Positions 19,155 to 28,727 of a DNA stretch of 40,282 bases are shown here, one piece after another. Within the stretch, counting starts at the first letter, position 1, and every line of letters starts with the position of its first letter. The notes below the pieces were generated by a model. The model did not search any database and was not told the DNA's origin. It saw only the letters and a list, made by a program, of their open reading frames with translations. This DNA is from Seminavis robusta (lineage: Eukaryota; Bacillariophyta; Bacillariophyceae; Naviculales; Naviculaceae): positions 1 through 40,282 of the forward strand of contig CAICTM010000993.1 of assembly GCA_903772945.1 (NCBI GenBank), read 5' to 3'. A program made the translations under genes and the position numbers.

Positions 19155-20699
19155 TCATAGTACTGAGGACGACGACGACGACATGGCCTTTTCTTTGTTT
19201 TGTTGCTGTAGTTTGGCAATGCGTGTTCGCAGCAATGCCTTTTTCTCTGGTACAGACAACAACGCTTGTACTGCGATTGGAGTGGCGCCTCCACGGCGGG
19301 TATGAACACGCTCCAGAGCATCGCGATGACGTCGATACCAGCTCGCGTTAGGTTGGGACGATAGTACGGACCATACCGTGTCATCATCATAGCGCGACTG
19401 TAACGTGTCGACAATATCTCGTAGTTGCACACATGTCGTCAATTTTGGCGATCCCAATGCGTCTCGCAGATCGGGGTGTTCTTGCAAATAGCGATGCAAG
19501 AATTTGAACAAGTGTCCTCGACAAATGCACAAACTTCCGTGATTGCCTAATACTCCTGGAAGAGGTGGATACCGGGTGCACCAATCGAGATAGTCGTGTG
19601 CGAATTGGAATTGTTGTTGGAATATCACTTGTGGGGGTGCTTTTGACGATGACGACGATGACATAAAAACATTGGGAGTTTCCAAGAGTGCCTCGGAACT
19701 CATGACGGCCGTGGCATCGGTTTGCTGTTGAATGGCAATGACATCGTCATAGGTTTCGATTCCGCCATTGGCAATGACGGGAAAATCAGGTTGCACGGCA
19801 CGAGCCGTTTGAATGGCCTTGGTCATGCGATCGACGTGACACGCTCGTACTTTGGTTTTGTTTTCGTGCAACGTGCGTCCGTGAATGGTCAAAAAGGAAA
19901 TTCCCGTTTGAATCAACCGAGGAATGCGTTCCGCCAACGTACTATCGTCGAGGGGCAATCGAATCTTGGCGGATACCATGGTTTGTGGATAGGATTCCGC
20001 CATATACGTCGAGAGAGCCGTGAGAATGTCGTAAACTCGTTGGGGATCGTCTTCCATGATAAAGGCGCCGTAGTGTCCCTTGCGGGCAATGTGTTGAGGA
20101 CATCCCAGATTCAAGTCAATCCCGGTGAGTTGTCCTTGGGAAGATTCCATGAGCACGGCAGCCGCTTGTACGACGGCATCCACGTCATGACCGGCCAATT
20201 GGGCAATCAGCGGGCCTCGTGTGAATTTGGTTCTTTCATCGTCAGGCGTTAGTAATATGCGTGATCCCTGTAGGAACCGTTCTTGTTGTGGCAACAGCAG
20301 TGGCGGAGGTGGTGATGGTAGAAACTCCAGCAAATCGAGATGCGTCTTTCGAAATTGTTTGTCGTTCACCAAATTCTTGGCGTGCATCATTTGCGTAAAA
20401 CACAAATCCACGCCGTGTTGACGCAACAAACACCGAAAGGGATAATCGCTGGCTGCTACCATGGGAGCCATGACGTGATTTATAGAGGACGGAAAACTGG
20501 CTGTTCTTGCTGTTTTGGACGTCAATGCCATGACTTGTCTTGTCGACAACATTGTATTCAATGTCGTCATCAGGACCACCAACCAACAGCCAACGGACAG
20601 AACTGGAATTCTTATTGTGACGATTCTTCTTGTAGTAACTCTTTTCTGTCTTCTCCTTCTACCGGTACAACAGCACCACTCTATTGACCCATCTGACAT
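19155..20699 (-). CDS. tRNA-dihydrouridine synthase, Dus1-like
   Basis: Protein of up to 514 residues. Positions are numbered from ATG 20699. The catalytic TIM barrel starts at about residue 75 (HVMAPMVAASDYPFR). It contains AQLAG (FMN contact region) and the signature NLGCPQHIARKGHYG, with the likely catalytic Cys at 200. AKIRLPL (Lys246), IHGRT (His273) and IANGGI complete the set. GCPQ followed by GHYGAF is typical of eukaryotic Dus1 (tRNA U16/U17 reduction with FMN and NADPH). This is family knowledge; substrate specificity was not tested. The first 43 residues are unusual: a Cys/Arg cluster and a hydrophobic stretch. A TATATATA lies only a few bases upstream of this ATG, so translation may start at Met44, Met50 or Met57. 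The tail ends in Ser repeats. The frame is intact. Confidence 0.88.
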   Translation of the reverse strand: MSDGSIEWCCCTGRRRRQKRVTTRRIVTIRIPVLSVGCWLVVLMTTLNTMLSTRQVMALTSKTARTASFPSSINHVMAPMVAASDYPFRCLLRQHGVDLCFTQMMHAKNLVNDKQFRKTHLDLLEFLPSPPPPLLLPQQERFLQGSRILLTPDDERTKFTRGPLIAQLAGHDVDAVVQAAAVLMESSQGQLTGIDLNLGCPQHIARKGHYGAFIMEDDPQRVYDILTALSTYMAESYPQTMVSAKIRLPLDDSTLAERIPRLIQTGISFLTIHGRTLHENKTKVRACHVDRMTKAIQTARAVQPDFPVIANGGIETYDDVIAIQQQTDATAVMSSEALLETPNVFMSSSSSSKAPPQVIFQQQFQFAHDYLDWCTRYPPLPGVLGNHGSLCICRGHLFKFLHRYLQEHPDLRDALGSPKLTTCVQLRDIVDTLQSRYDDDTVWSVLSSQPNASWYRRHRDALERVHTRRGGATPIAVQALLSVPEKKALLRTRIAKLQQQNKEKAMSSSSSSVL

Positions 20700-21123
20700 G
20701 CTTATATATAGATACTGACTTGAAACACTTATTATATCGATTGAGGATCCTCTGTCTAGCTACGGTAGACTATAGGTAGCTAGTACATGTAGCTAGACAA
20801 TATGTGCGATGCCAATGGCCATGAAGCGTTCCTGTAATTGATCTGCGGTCTTTGGAATCTGTGGTTGGGCTTCTCCGATCCACTAACGAAATGACGTCAT
20901 AAAACGGAAATTTCAAATAGTTCGGTCATTTCATGAATTATGGGCATTTAAGAAAAAGGAAAATGCGATGGTGTTGACCTTCCGTCAAACAAAATGTTCC
21001 ACTTTTTAACTTTTTATTAAAAGGTGTTTTCACAAGTGGTGTCATTCACGCGATGAAAATTTCACCACGGGGTCACCGCTCGCTGCTGTACACGTGTACT
21101 GTACGAACTGCTGTTACGTCTCA
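20700..21123. other. Upstream region of the Dus gene
   Basis: A TATATATA sequence sits at 20702-20711, next to the annotated Dus start. Several small hairpins occur (ttttcacaagtggtgt...gaaaatttcacc near 21020-21065). No gene is seen. Confidence 0.4.
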
Positions 21124-22177
21124 ATGAGACGACGCACCTTTTGGTTACCCCCTCAGTCGCACTCTGAAATCGATTTGCCGGCGTTTACTGTGGAAAATAG
21201 AGTAGCCGCACTTCAGTTGCAGAATCAACGGTCATGTGCTTCGAAAGATTTAGATCGATTCGTGGAAAAAGAACCGTTGAAGTTACTAAGGTTAAGGATA
21301 AACCGACCGTAGCGAAAGTCCATTATTGAAGGCACAGCACTGACTTCTCTCCCTCATTGAATTCGTATGGTAAACAGGAGGTAAATCCAAGCTTGGCCGA
21401 CAACAATGCATGGTGAGTGCTTTATCCAATCGGCCGATCAATCGAATGGATCGCAATGAGGTAAGCCTATTATCAAGAGTGTTAATTGAAGGTACAGCGC
21501 TGACTTCTCTCCCTCATTCAATTCCTATGGTAAACAGGAGAGAATTCCGAGCTCGGCCGTCAACAGGTGAGTTGTTTTAATTATTCGAATCGAATCGATC
21601 GGTCGCACCTCTGTTATCCAAGCCAAGCCGGCTGTGTTCGAATCGATCGATCGCATCTCAATTATCTCAGTTATCCAAGCCTCACTCAAGCCGGTTGACT
21701 CTGGTACAGAAGCGAAAGCCATCCCTCATTGAATCCTATGGACCGTGGGATGGCAGTCAGTTCTGGGCCCATGACGGCCAAGTTGGTGCAATTTGAAAAA
21801 CAATGGTAAGCCTCCGGTCGTCTGCAGTTGAGCACAGAAAACAAAACTCATATCTATTTGTTGTTTTCTCTGCTGTACTGCTGACGGCCGAGGAAATCCC
21901 ATTGTCGAACGAACGATTGATCGCTCCGAATAACACGAGGAAGAAGAGGCTACCGCTACGGAGGTATGTGTACGGAGGAATCTGTTAACTCCATCCCTAC
22001 CAACAGCATGAACGACGTCTTCGAGTCATTGAATGGCAACAGTCAACCGGAGGAGGCTACACGACAACGCACAAAAGCACAGAGGAGAGTGGATCCTACT
22101 ACTGGATTCATCCCTCCAGTGTTATTTCCTTGTGATTTGGTGGTGATTCCTGTGTCGGACCCATTTTCTGTATGCTA
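21124..22177 (+). CDS. Possible spliced gene of unknown function
   Basis: This is a tentative call. Short stop-free segments alternate with good splice signals in order. A frame from ATG 21124 is followed by acceptor taaacag near 21379 and donor gtgagt near 21412. Next come a second acceptor taaacag near 21537, donor gtgagt near 21567, acceptor ggcag near 21756, donor gtaagc near 21806, donor gtatgt near 21961 and acceptor caacag near 22008. The last segment (ATG 22010 to TAA 22177) encodes MNDVFESLNGNSQPEEATRQ and continues to a Pro/Val-rich end. The two blocks ending in taaacag are copies of each other. I recognise no domain and could not find one set of junctions that keeps the frame. It may be a decayed gene or only repeats. 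Confidence 0.2.
21329..21560 (+). repeat. Duplicated block with intron-exon appearance
   Basis: Two copies of about 80-100 bases begin at about 21329 and 21490. Both contain gacttctctccctcatt, then a tatggtaaacaggag block, and run to a gtgagt-type donor. A third, shorter relative (ccctcattgaatcctatgg) is at 21724-21742. Confidence 0.7.
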
Positions 22178-22375
22178 AAGTCCTCGGGCGAACGACTTGC
22201 TTCTTTCGTAAGATAATAGATCATCGAGTCGTCGACTCATTGAAGGAACAGGAACGAGCAGGCTATACGACAACTCGACAACCACGAGGAGAGTGGATCC
22301 TCCTACCGGTATTCATCCCTTCTTGTTATTTCTACTGTTTTGGTGGTGAATCCGATGTCGGTACCATTTCCGTTG
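22015..22375 (+). repeat. Diverged direct duplication of about 150 bp
   Basis: Segments near 22021-22170 and 22229-22375 align along their length. Shared landmarks are gactcattgaa or gtcattgaa, a ctayacgacaac block, gaggagagtggatcc, attcatccct, and a tttggtggtga block. Differences are frequent, so the duplication is old or the sequence is error-prone. Confidence 0.65.
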
Positions 22376-22418
22376 TGGCAAATCAAGTACTGTTGCCACT
22401 AGCTATAACGCAGTGGTA

Positions 22419-23449
22419 CAATGGCTGGATTGACACAATATTCCGTTGTGCGTGTATTCGTTAGGATCCAATGCGAGGTAACCGAGTGCAGCGAGCAAAG
22501 TCGAACTGTGTGTTCGGTACTGTTGACTGTCACGATCGATGAACTCTACGGTAATGGTACAATGGTGGGATTGGAATATTCGTTTGTGCATTATTCGTCA
22601 TAGGATCCAATGCGAGGTACAGCTGTAACCGTAGTGAGCAAAGCCGAACTTTCGGTACTGTTGCTCTGTCCTCGATGACTATACGTAGTGGCTACATGGC
22701 TGATTCATAATGTTCGTTGTGCATGTATTCGTCATAAGGATCATGAAGGTACCGGTACGGAGTGTAGCAGTAAAGTGGACCGCGTGTTCGTACTGTTGCC
22801 TGTACGGATGTTTGTAATCTACGGTAGCTGGCTAAATGGCTGGTTTGAAATTTCGGTTGTGCTGTATTCGTCATGGATCAATGCGAGGTACGGTAACCGT
22901 AGCGAGCAAAGGACTTTCGGTCTGTTGACGTGTCGATGTAGCTACACGCAGCGGTACATGGCTGGATTAATAATGTTCGGTTGTGCATGTTTTGTCATAA
23001 GGATCAATGCAAGTACCGGCAACGGAGTGTAGCCAGCAAAGCGGAACTGAGTGTGTTCGGTACTGTTGATGTCGCGATGTAACTGTACGGTAACTGGCTA
23101 CAATGGCTGGATTAAATATTGGTTTTGTGATGTATCCGTCATAAGATCCAATGCGAGGTAACTGACTGCAGCGAGCAAAGTCGAACTGAGTGTGTTCGGT
23201 ACTGTTGCCACTGTCACGATCGATGAACTCTACGGTACTGGCTACGATGGCTGGATTGTACAATGTTCGGTTGTGCATGTATTCATCATAAGGATCCAAA
23301 TCAAGGTACCGGTAACGGATGTAGCAGCTAAAGCGGAACCTGAGTGTGTTCGTACGTTGCCACGTGTTGTAACTATACGGTAGCTGGCTACAATGGTGGA
23401 TTGACAATATTCGGTTGTGCATGTATTCGTCATAAAGGATCCAAGTAGG
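22419..23449 (+). repeat. Minisatellite, about eight units of 122-146 bp
   Basis: Units begin near 22419, 22560, 22694, 22834, 22956, 23101, 23245 and 23391; the last is partial. Each starts with a form of caatggctggatt. It then contains a cggttgtgcatgtattcgtc block, aaggatccaa, a gaggtaaccg segment, agcaaagcggaactgagtg and cggtactgttg. Units differ mainly by one-base insertions or deletions and substitutions. Frames through the array (for example 275 codons on the minus strand, repeating PYDEYMHN) follow the repeat period and are unlikely to be genes. Confidence 0.85.
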
Positions 23450-23464
23450 GCAAACTGAGGAAAC

Positions 23465-23503
23465 AGGAGACGAACGCGAAAAAACCGAATTATTTCGTCT
23501 CCT
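23465..23503. repeat. Perfect 10-bp inverted repeat (hairpin)
   Basis: Arms aggagacgaa (23465-23474) and ttcgtctcct (23494-23503) are separated by 19 A-rich bases, immediately after the end of the minisatellite. The biological role is unknown. Confidence 0.7.
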
Positions 23504-23663
23504 GGAGACGACTTGCTTTAGGGGTAAGGGTACTTTTGGGGGGGAGGTTTGAATTATACCGGCGTGCATACTTAGAGGCCTCTGTAGAAGTCTACGTATT
23601 TGACTAGTATTGTATTGACGGGATACAGTCAACGCATGTACATGCACATGAAAGTCACCTCGC

Positions 23664-23735
23664 TTTTCACACAAGTTCGCATGAATGAGCGAGGGAGCCT
23701 TTATTTTCACACAAGTTTCGCATGAATGAGCGAGG
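23664..23735 (+). repeat. Two-copy direct repeat of about 31 bp
   Basis: Copies at 23664-23694 and 23704-23735 both read ttttcacacaagtt, then cgcatgaatgagcgagg, with one base of length difference and a 9-base spacer. Confidence 0.8.
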
Positions 23736-23864
23736 AGCTGTTTCGGGGCGAAGCAAGAAAGGGATGAGGCGCGGAGCGGCGAATACTGTTTCAATACTTG
23801 TAATCCTCAACCTTATTTCTGGAAACGGAGACGACCAGTAGGGCATATGAATTCTTTTTTTTCA

Positions 23865-24248
23865 TTTAGCCAGCGGAGCTGTGTAACCTCGGCAGAAAGG
23901 TTAGTGTAGAAGCAGATACCTCTAGCTAGCTGAAGCAGATACCTCTAGTGCTTAGCTAGTGCTTAACTTGCTAGCTAGAAGCAGATCCCGCTAGACGCAG
24001 ATTTCATAGCAAGCTAGAAGAAGATACCCCTAGCTAGTAGAATACTAGTATATAGCTTCGCTGGTTTAGAGTTTTTCCTGGTAGAAGCAGATCCCTACTA
24101 GGATGATGTAAATAGCTTTAGCTGGTTTAAAAGCACATCCTACTAGGATACTTATTTTAAAGTTTTTGCTGACTTATTCTATTCTAACCCTACCCTTATA
24201 CCTGCAGGGACCACCGTAGCAGGAAAAACAATTAAAGGGGTTGAGGGC
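23865..24248 (+). repeat. Dispersed repeat, copy A
   Basis: This matches a second block at 36256-36549. Both begin with a ttwagccagcggagct block, then cctc or cctcc before gcagaaaggtt. A run of agcagatacctctagctag units follows (more units here than in copy B). Next come agctttagctg, aggatactt and a 25-base identical block (24184-24208) containing ctaaccctaccc and cctgcagg. Both end with acaattaaag and ggttgagggc. No frame is coded. It behaves like a non-autonomous dispersed element of unknown class. Edges were set where similarity stops by eye. Confidence 0.75.
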
Positions 24249-24809
24249 TCTGGCAGCAAGACTGCCGAGGTATATACGGGGGTTTAGCAGAGCACTGTAA
24301 GGTAATTTTCCATCGCACGGCATATGTCAACCAACAACAATCATGTCGATCATCCTCCACTGATCGATGATTTGGTGCACAAGCTACGAACAGCGTAGCT
24401 GAAGCATCGAGCAAAGGACGAATTTCTATAGCTTCAGTACACTCTCGATCTCGGTAACCAAGGAAGCAAGTCCCCCCCGTTAACCCGGCGAACGTGCGAC
24501 TTTGTACACTAAACGTTGCACTAAACGTGTCGTATTTTATAACCAAGTTTAAAAGTGCATGTAGCGATAAGAGTCCTTCAAAAGTATTAAACCCCCGTTG
24601 CTAACTTATTATTAAATAGCGTGCATGACTAATTCAAAGTAGTCTAGTGGTGAAATCGAGCGACGTTTTGCGATTTTCTCGGGAAAGAGAGGAATCGGCG
24701 TGAAAATTTCGCCGCGGTATCAGAGCTCGAGTCATGGTACCATGATGGGTATAACTAACTGCACAATTCCTTGCATGTCAGCACGAATACAGGTATTGCA
24801 CCAACCAAC
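24249..24809. other. Intergenic region upstream of the lectin gene
   Basis: No gene recognised. The minus-strand frame at 24232-24546 overlaps the end of the dispersed repeat and has no recognisable domain. A sequence gtcatggtaccatgatg at 24732-24748 is palindromic at its core. Confidence 0.45.
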
Positions 24810-25792
24810 ATGTCCTCCTCCGCAGATGATTTGGTGTCTGCATTGGTGCGCAAGTTGGAGGCATCCATTGACACCACCAGCCAAGACACTACTGGGTGCC
24901 TTCTACTAGCCAAGGAAAATGAAGCACTCAAGATACAATTGAAAGCTTTGAAGACTGAAAAAGAACACGAGGACCTCAAGATACAATTGAAAGCTTTGAA
25001 ATCAGAAAATGCACAGCTGAAGAAAGAAGCGCAAGCCCACCAAAAGGAGCAAATGGAATTGTTGTGTCGGCAGTTGCAAGACCTCCAAAAACAGGTAGTT
25101 AAGAATCAGAAGGAGCAAGCAGATGCTGTCCGAAAAGAACTCAATGATCTCAAGAAGGTTGATAAGAATCCGCAAGGGGCAAGTAGATTCTTGCCGAAGG
25201 AACTCAATGATCTCAAGAAGGATGATAAGAATCAGAAGGCTCAGGCAGATTCTCTCCGAAAGGAAATCAATGATCTCAAGAAGGTTGATAGAATCAGAAG
25301 GAGCAAGTAGATTTTGCCGAAAGAACTCAATGATCTCAAGAAGGCTGATAAGAATCAGAAGGTCAGGCAGATTCTCTCCGAAAGGAACTCAATGATCTCA
25401 AGAAGGTTGATAAGAATCAGAAGGCTCAGGCAGATTCTCTCCGAAAGGAAATCAATAATCTCAAGAAGCAACAACAACAAGATGCCAAAAAGTCAGCCTC
25501 CATGGTGGGGTTGATCCAGTGCGGAAGGCACACCGATAATGTCAAAGGTGGATCTGATGCAGGTAGGAAGGTCAGTGTCCCAATCAAGTTTGCACGTAAC
25601 TATCCAGGCCCACCACCCAACGTTCATGTGTCATTGGACAAGTTGGACTTTGATTGCAATCGCAACACGCGAGTTCAGGTAACAGCAGAGAAAATCACCC
25701 AAACTGGCTTTACCCTCATCATTTATTCTTGGAGCAACACCAAGTACTGGTCGATCGGGGTTAGCTGGGTTGCATTTCCTGTGGTGAAATAA
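24810..25792 (+). CDS. Coiled-coil H-type lectin-domain protein, frame interrupted
   Basis: ATG 24810 opens MSSSADDLVSALVRKLEAS and a long Lys/Glu/Leu coiled coil made partly of 63-base repeats encoding units like KNQKAQADSLRKE plus INDLKK. After a different frame resumes, the C-terminal about 95 residues (nt 25502-25792) resemble the H-type lectin domain. They show VSVPIKFARNYPGPPPNVHV, LDKLDFDC, ITQTGFTLIIYSWSN and a final GVSWVAF. H-type lectins bind sugars such as GalNAc and often oligomerise through coiled coils, so this looks like a multimeric sugar binder. The fourth repeat unit has lost three bases, in two places (one then two), exposing a TAG in the shifted frame. The fifth has lost one. 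The net loss of four explains the frame change exactly. It is either a pseudogene or an uncorrected assembly error. No signal peptide is visible. Confidence 0.65.
25100..25476 (+). repeat. Six tandem units of 60-63 bp in the lectin coiled coil
   Basis: Units start near 25100, 25163, 25226, 25289, 25349 and 25411. The first three and the last are 63 bases. The fourth is 60 and the fifth 62. Each has the form aagaatcagaagg, then a variable stretch, then aactcaatgatctcaagaag. The 21-residue unit is a heptad multiple. Confidence 0.85.
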
Positions 25793-25863
25793 AGGTGGAA
25801 AAAGTACTGGTTGGTCGGGGTTGGCTGGGTTGCTTTTCCTGCTGTGAAATGAAGTTGGAAAAA
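25740..25863 (+). repeat. Tandem copy of the 3' end of the lectin gene
   Basis: Bases 25740-25801 contain the last codons and the stop. They are repeated at 25802-25863 with a handful of changes (aagtactgg, then tcggggtt, gctgggttgc and tttcctg). The second copy lies beyond the stop codon. Confidence 0.8.
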
Positions 25864-26090
25864 TGCAATCTGGCCACTCAACGAGCTCGTTAGCTGGTAT
25901 TATTGCAAGGTAGCTTTTATATACGGTAACGGAGCAGCATTTTGCACAGGGCGGGACGGATTCGTTGGTATATGGGTGTCTGGCAGAGGAATACCGGTAG
26001 CTGCAGGAATATAATGAATGCAGTCAGCTTTTGCGTTGTCCAAAGTATCTTAGCATTGATGGATCCGGTAGAGATTGGAGTGGCACGTCA

Positions 26091-26441
26091 TTATTGGAAC
26101 CATCCTTTCTTGGAACTCTTACGTTTGGTTTGTTGAGGTTGGTCCTTACTGTTGTCGTCGTCGATCCACATGGCGGCGTCTTCGTTTTCTCTTACGGTAA
26201 TCTTGGGTCCCTTGTAGGTATTCTTCTTTCGGATCGCTTCTTCTTGTTTGCTCATACCTTGATAGATTCGATGATGTGACTGCTTCTTTGTCGTTTTGGA
26301 TCCACTGTTGGCGTTGCCAGTCGAAAAGCCATCGAATAGGCCCATTTTCAAACGGGAAGTGGTACCAGTAGCCATCCTTGGATTGGATGCTGCAACAACA
26401 ACAGAAAAGCCGTCCACGGCGAGGGCCAAACAGGCAAGCAC
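26091..26441 (-). CDS. Small, possibly plastid-targeted protein, unknown function
   Basis: A minus-strand frame of about 116 codons ends at 26091. Its N-terminal part (LACLALAVDGFSVVVAAS) is hydrophobic. It is followed by TTSRLKMGLFDGFSTGN, a pattern that resembles the end of a diatom plastid-targeting leader. The rest is hydrophilic, with HHRIYQGMSKQEEAIRKKN and a basic tail KRKSSKKGWFQ. No domain is recognised. No ATG precedes the hydrophobic part in this frame. Either an upstream exon exists (a TTTCTACAG acceptor lies near 26451) or translation starts at the ATG at 26375, giving a 94-95 residue protein. A TATATATATA run at about 26469-26480 could be a promoter element. The start is therefore uncertain. 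Confidence 0.5.
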   Translation of the reverse strand: MLACLALAVDGFSVVVAASNPRMATGTTSRLKMGLFDGFSTGNANSGSKTTKKQSHHRIYQGMSKQEEAIRKKNTYKGPKITVRENEDAAMWIDDDNSKDQPQQTKRKSSKKGWFQ

Positions 26442-28727
26442 AAGAGAAACTGCTGTAGAAACATCCGTATATATATATAGCTCTCATCATTTTTCCCTGT
26501 CTATAGCCAGCTAATAGATTGGCGTGCTGCATGTTTCAGACTCGCAGGTCTCAAGCTAGCTAGGTACATGTAGATGGATGAAACCTTGAGCACTTCGATC
26601 GACGAGCTATGTTACAATAGTAGAGTTCACAAAAGATTCACGGTCATCAAGCAATACTTACGTCAGCACATTGTGAACTATTTGATCAAATGTTTACCCC
26701 GACTACCCTTGTAATACTTCCGTGCATGGCTGAAACAGGCAAGTACTCCGAGTATGCATACAGCTAGTAATAATTGATAATTATTATTGACCAAAAGAAG
26801 CTGCATTTCTATGCATACATAAATCTTTTCCGCCTCTTCCAAGGAGCGAGGTTCAAGCGTTCAAGCGCAGCGCGGACGGAGTTAATTACTAAAGTGGTTG
26901 CTTGGCCTTTCATAATACTCATACGAGTACAGTAGTACAAGTGCCGATACCCTTTCCTGGCCGCCTGGCCATACCAAGGCTCATCAAGACTCAAGCATAT
27001 TACACTCCAAACTCACATATAAGAAATCTCTAAATTCAGTGCAGCCCTGGGCCTTTCTTACCATGCAGCACCATTTTTGACCCGCAGTTCCTTTCTAACA
27101 AAACAAGCCAATTTCAGCATTGAAGACTTTCTTACTATGCTTCTGGGTCAAGCAGTTCAGTACTTGGATACACCCAATGAACCTGGGCCTTTAGGTTCAA
27201 CTTGCTCAGGACTCATAAATTGGGTTGGATCAAATAGAGATGGTGATCACTGTGCCTGCCGTGAGGCAGAAAATTTTGCAGATGTAAGCACAAGTTTGAA
27301 GCATTTTCATGGTGTCAGACTAGTAGTATTTCTTACACTTTGAGGTCTTAATACTGGGAAGCTTTCTTACAAGTCTGTGATATTTCAGCATCAAGATGTT
27401 CTTAACATTTTCTAGAATCTCAGGGCTCGCTTTCTTATGGTGGAGTTTCTTATATTCGAGTCTGGAGTGTATGATGCTGCTAGTACCTGGTACCGGTATT
27501 CCATCTATGGAGTACCGGTGCACTCCTACCTTGGTATTAAGCAGTCTCTAAGTACTTGGGGAATCTTGGCTTTTTCACAAGTTTCCCCATTGAACTTATA
27601 TCTTAGCTCAGGATTCATCACCAGGGTAACCATAGTATCTTAATATTCTGATTAGGAAGAGAGTGCTATGAGACATTTCTACACTGCTCCCTACCTTACT
27701 CAGCACACCCTACTAAGGTGAAGAGAGGAGAGAGCCACTAGTATACATAGCCATCCATCCCCTGCCGGAGGCAAAATTTTTGACTTTTGGCACCTGTTTT
27801 TAAGGCATTTTGTTGTAGAAAAGTATCATTATTTCATCTCTCAATCTCTTATGTGCTCAAGGGAGAGTACTCACTGGGGATCTTAGCTCTGGTGCAAATC
27901 TGAGTGCCTCCAGTATCTTAGCATTCCAGCAAATCTCAGCACTCGACATCTTATCTCCAACTCTCTCAGTATCAAGGGAGGAGTGTTCCGGTACTAACAA
28001 AGCCCACGTTCAGTTTTCGATTGAGTCGAGTGACTCGAGTGAGATAAAAGTGGGGCACCACAGCTGGCAAGCTGGCAAACACTGTGCAAAAGCAGCCGTG
28101 GTCTTTTGGCGTTTGGCGTGAAGACTTTTTAAAAAGCATACCTGTACTACTATTAATAATTAATAGTACGTAGAACTAGTCTAGTTAGGAATAATTCTCG
28201 GCCGGTCGTAAAGAACAGTCCAGAGGGCACTGGCCAGGCTGGCCAGTGTTCAAGATTGGTCTTGCGACCAACAAGTACGACAAGTACCTTATTTATTTTA
28301 CCTCAACTACGCTACAAACAGACACTTTCGGGGATGGCCAAACGACAAATTTTAGCAGAAGTGCTGCCATTCTCTTCTTCTCCGAGTGCTTTTTCCTCCT
28401 CCTCCAGTGAAAATGAGCCAGTCAGAGCCCGCGGATGAAGCACTCCTGCACACCAAATTTACTCCGGCGTAAAAAGCGATGATGTGTTTGGCACCGTCGT
28501 ACGGTAGCGGTGAACCAGCATGAAAGCTGCAAATAAATTCTCAGGTCGATCGCACACCCGCGGCCGGAACTCGCCCGTGTTCATAACGCCATATGCCATA
28601 CAATCCAAACGAACACACGACGAATCATCGCCCACAAGCATCTATGCATACGTGTGCGTCTCTCCTCGTCTTGCTGCAGTTAGTAGCACACGGACTCGAA
28701 AATATATTATACGGACGGCCCGCCAAC
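26442..28727. other. Long intergenic region, no gene recognised
   Basis: About 2.3 kb. From about 27050 to 28000 the sequence is rich in loosely repeated tttctta, atcttagc and agtatctta phrases. It contains only short frames without domains. A palindrome around tactattaataattaatagta occurs at 28148-28168. The last 150 bases before 28728 include an AT-rich aatatattata, a possible promoter element. Confidence 0.45.

Noticed and set aside
22967..23794. Minus-strand frame of 275 codons across the minisatellite
   Set aside because: It follows the repeat period, includes simple-repeat flanks, has no domain, and the unit lengths are not multiples of three throughout.
27077..27343. Plus-strand frame of 88 codons
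   Set aside because: No ATG start at the 5' edge, no recognisable domain, repetitive surroundings.
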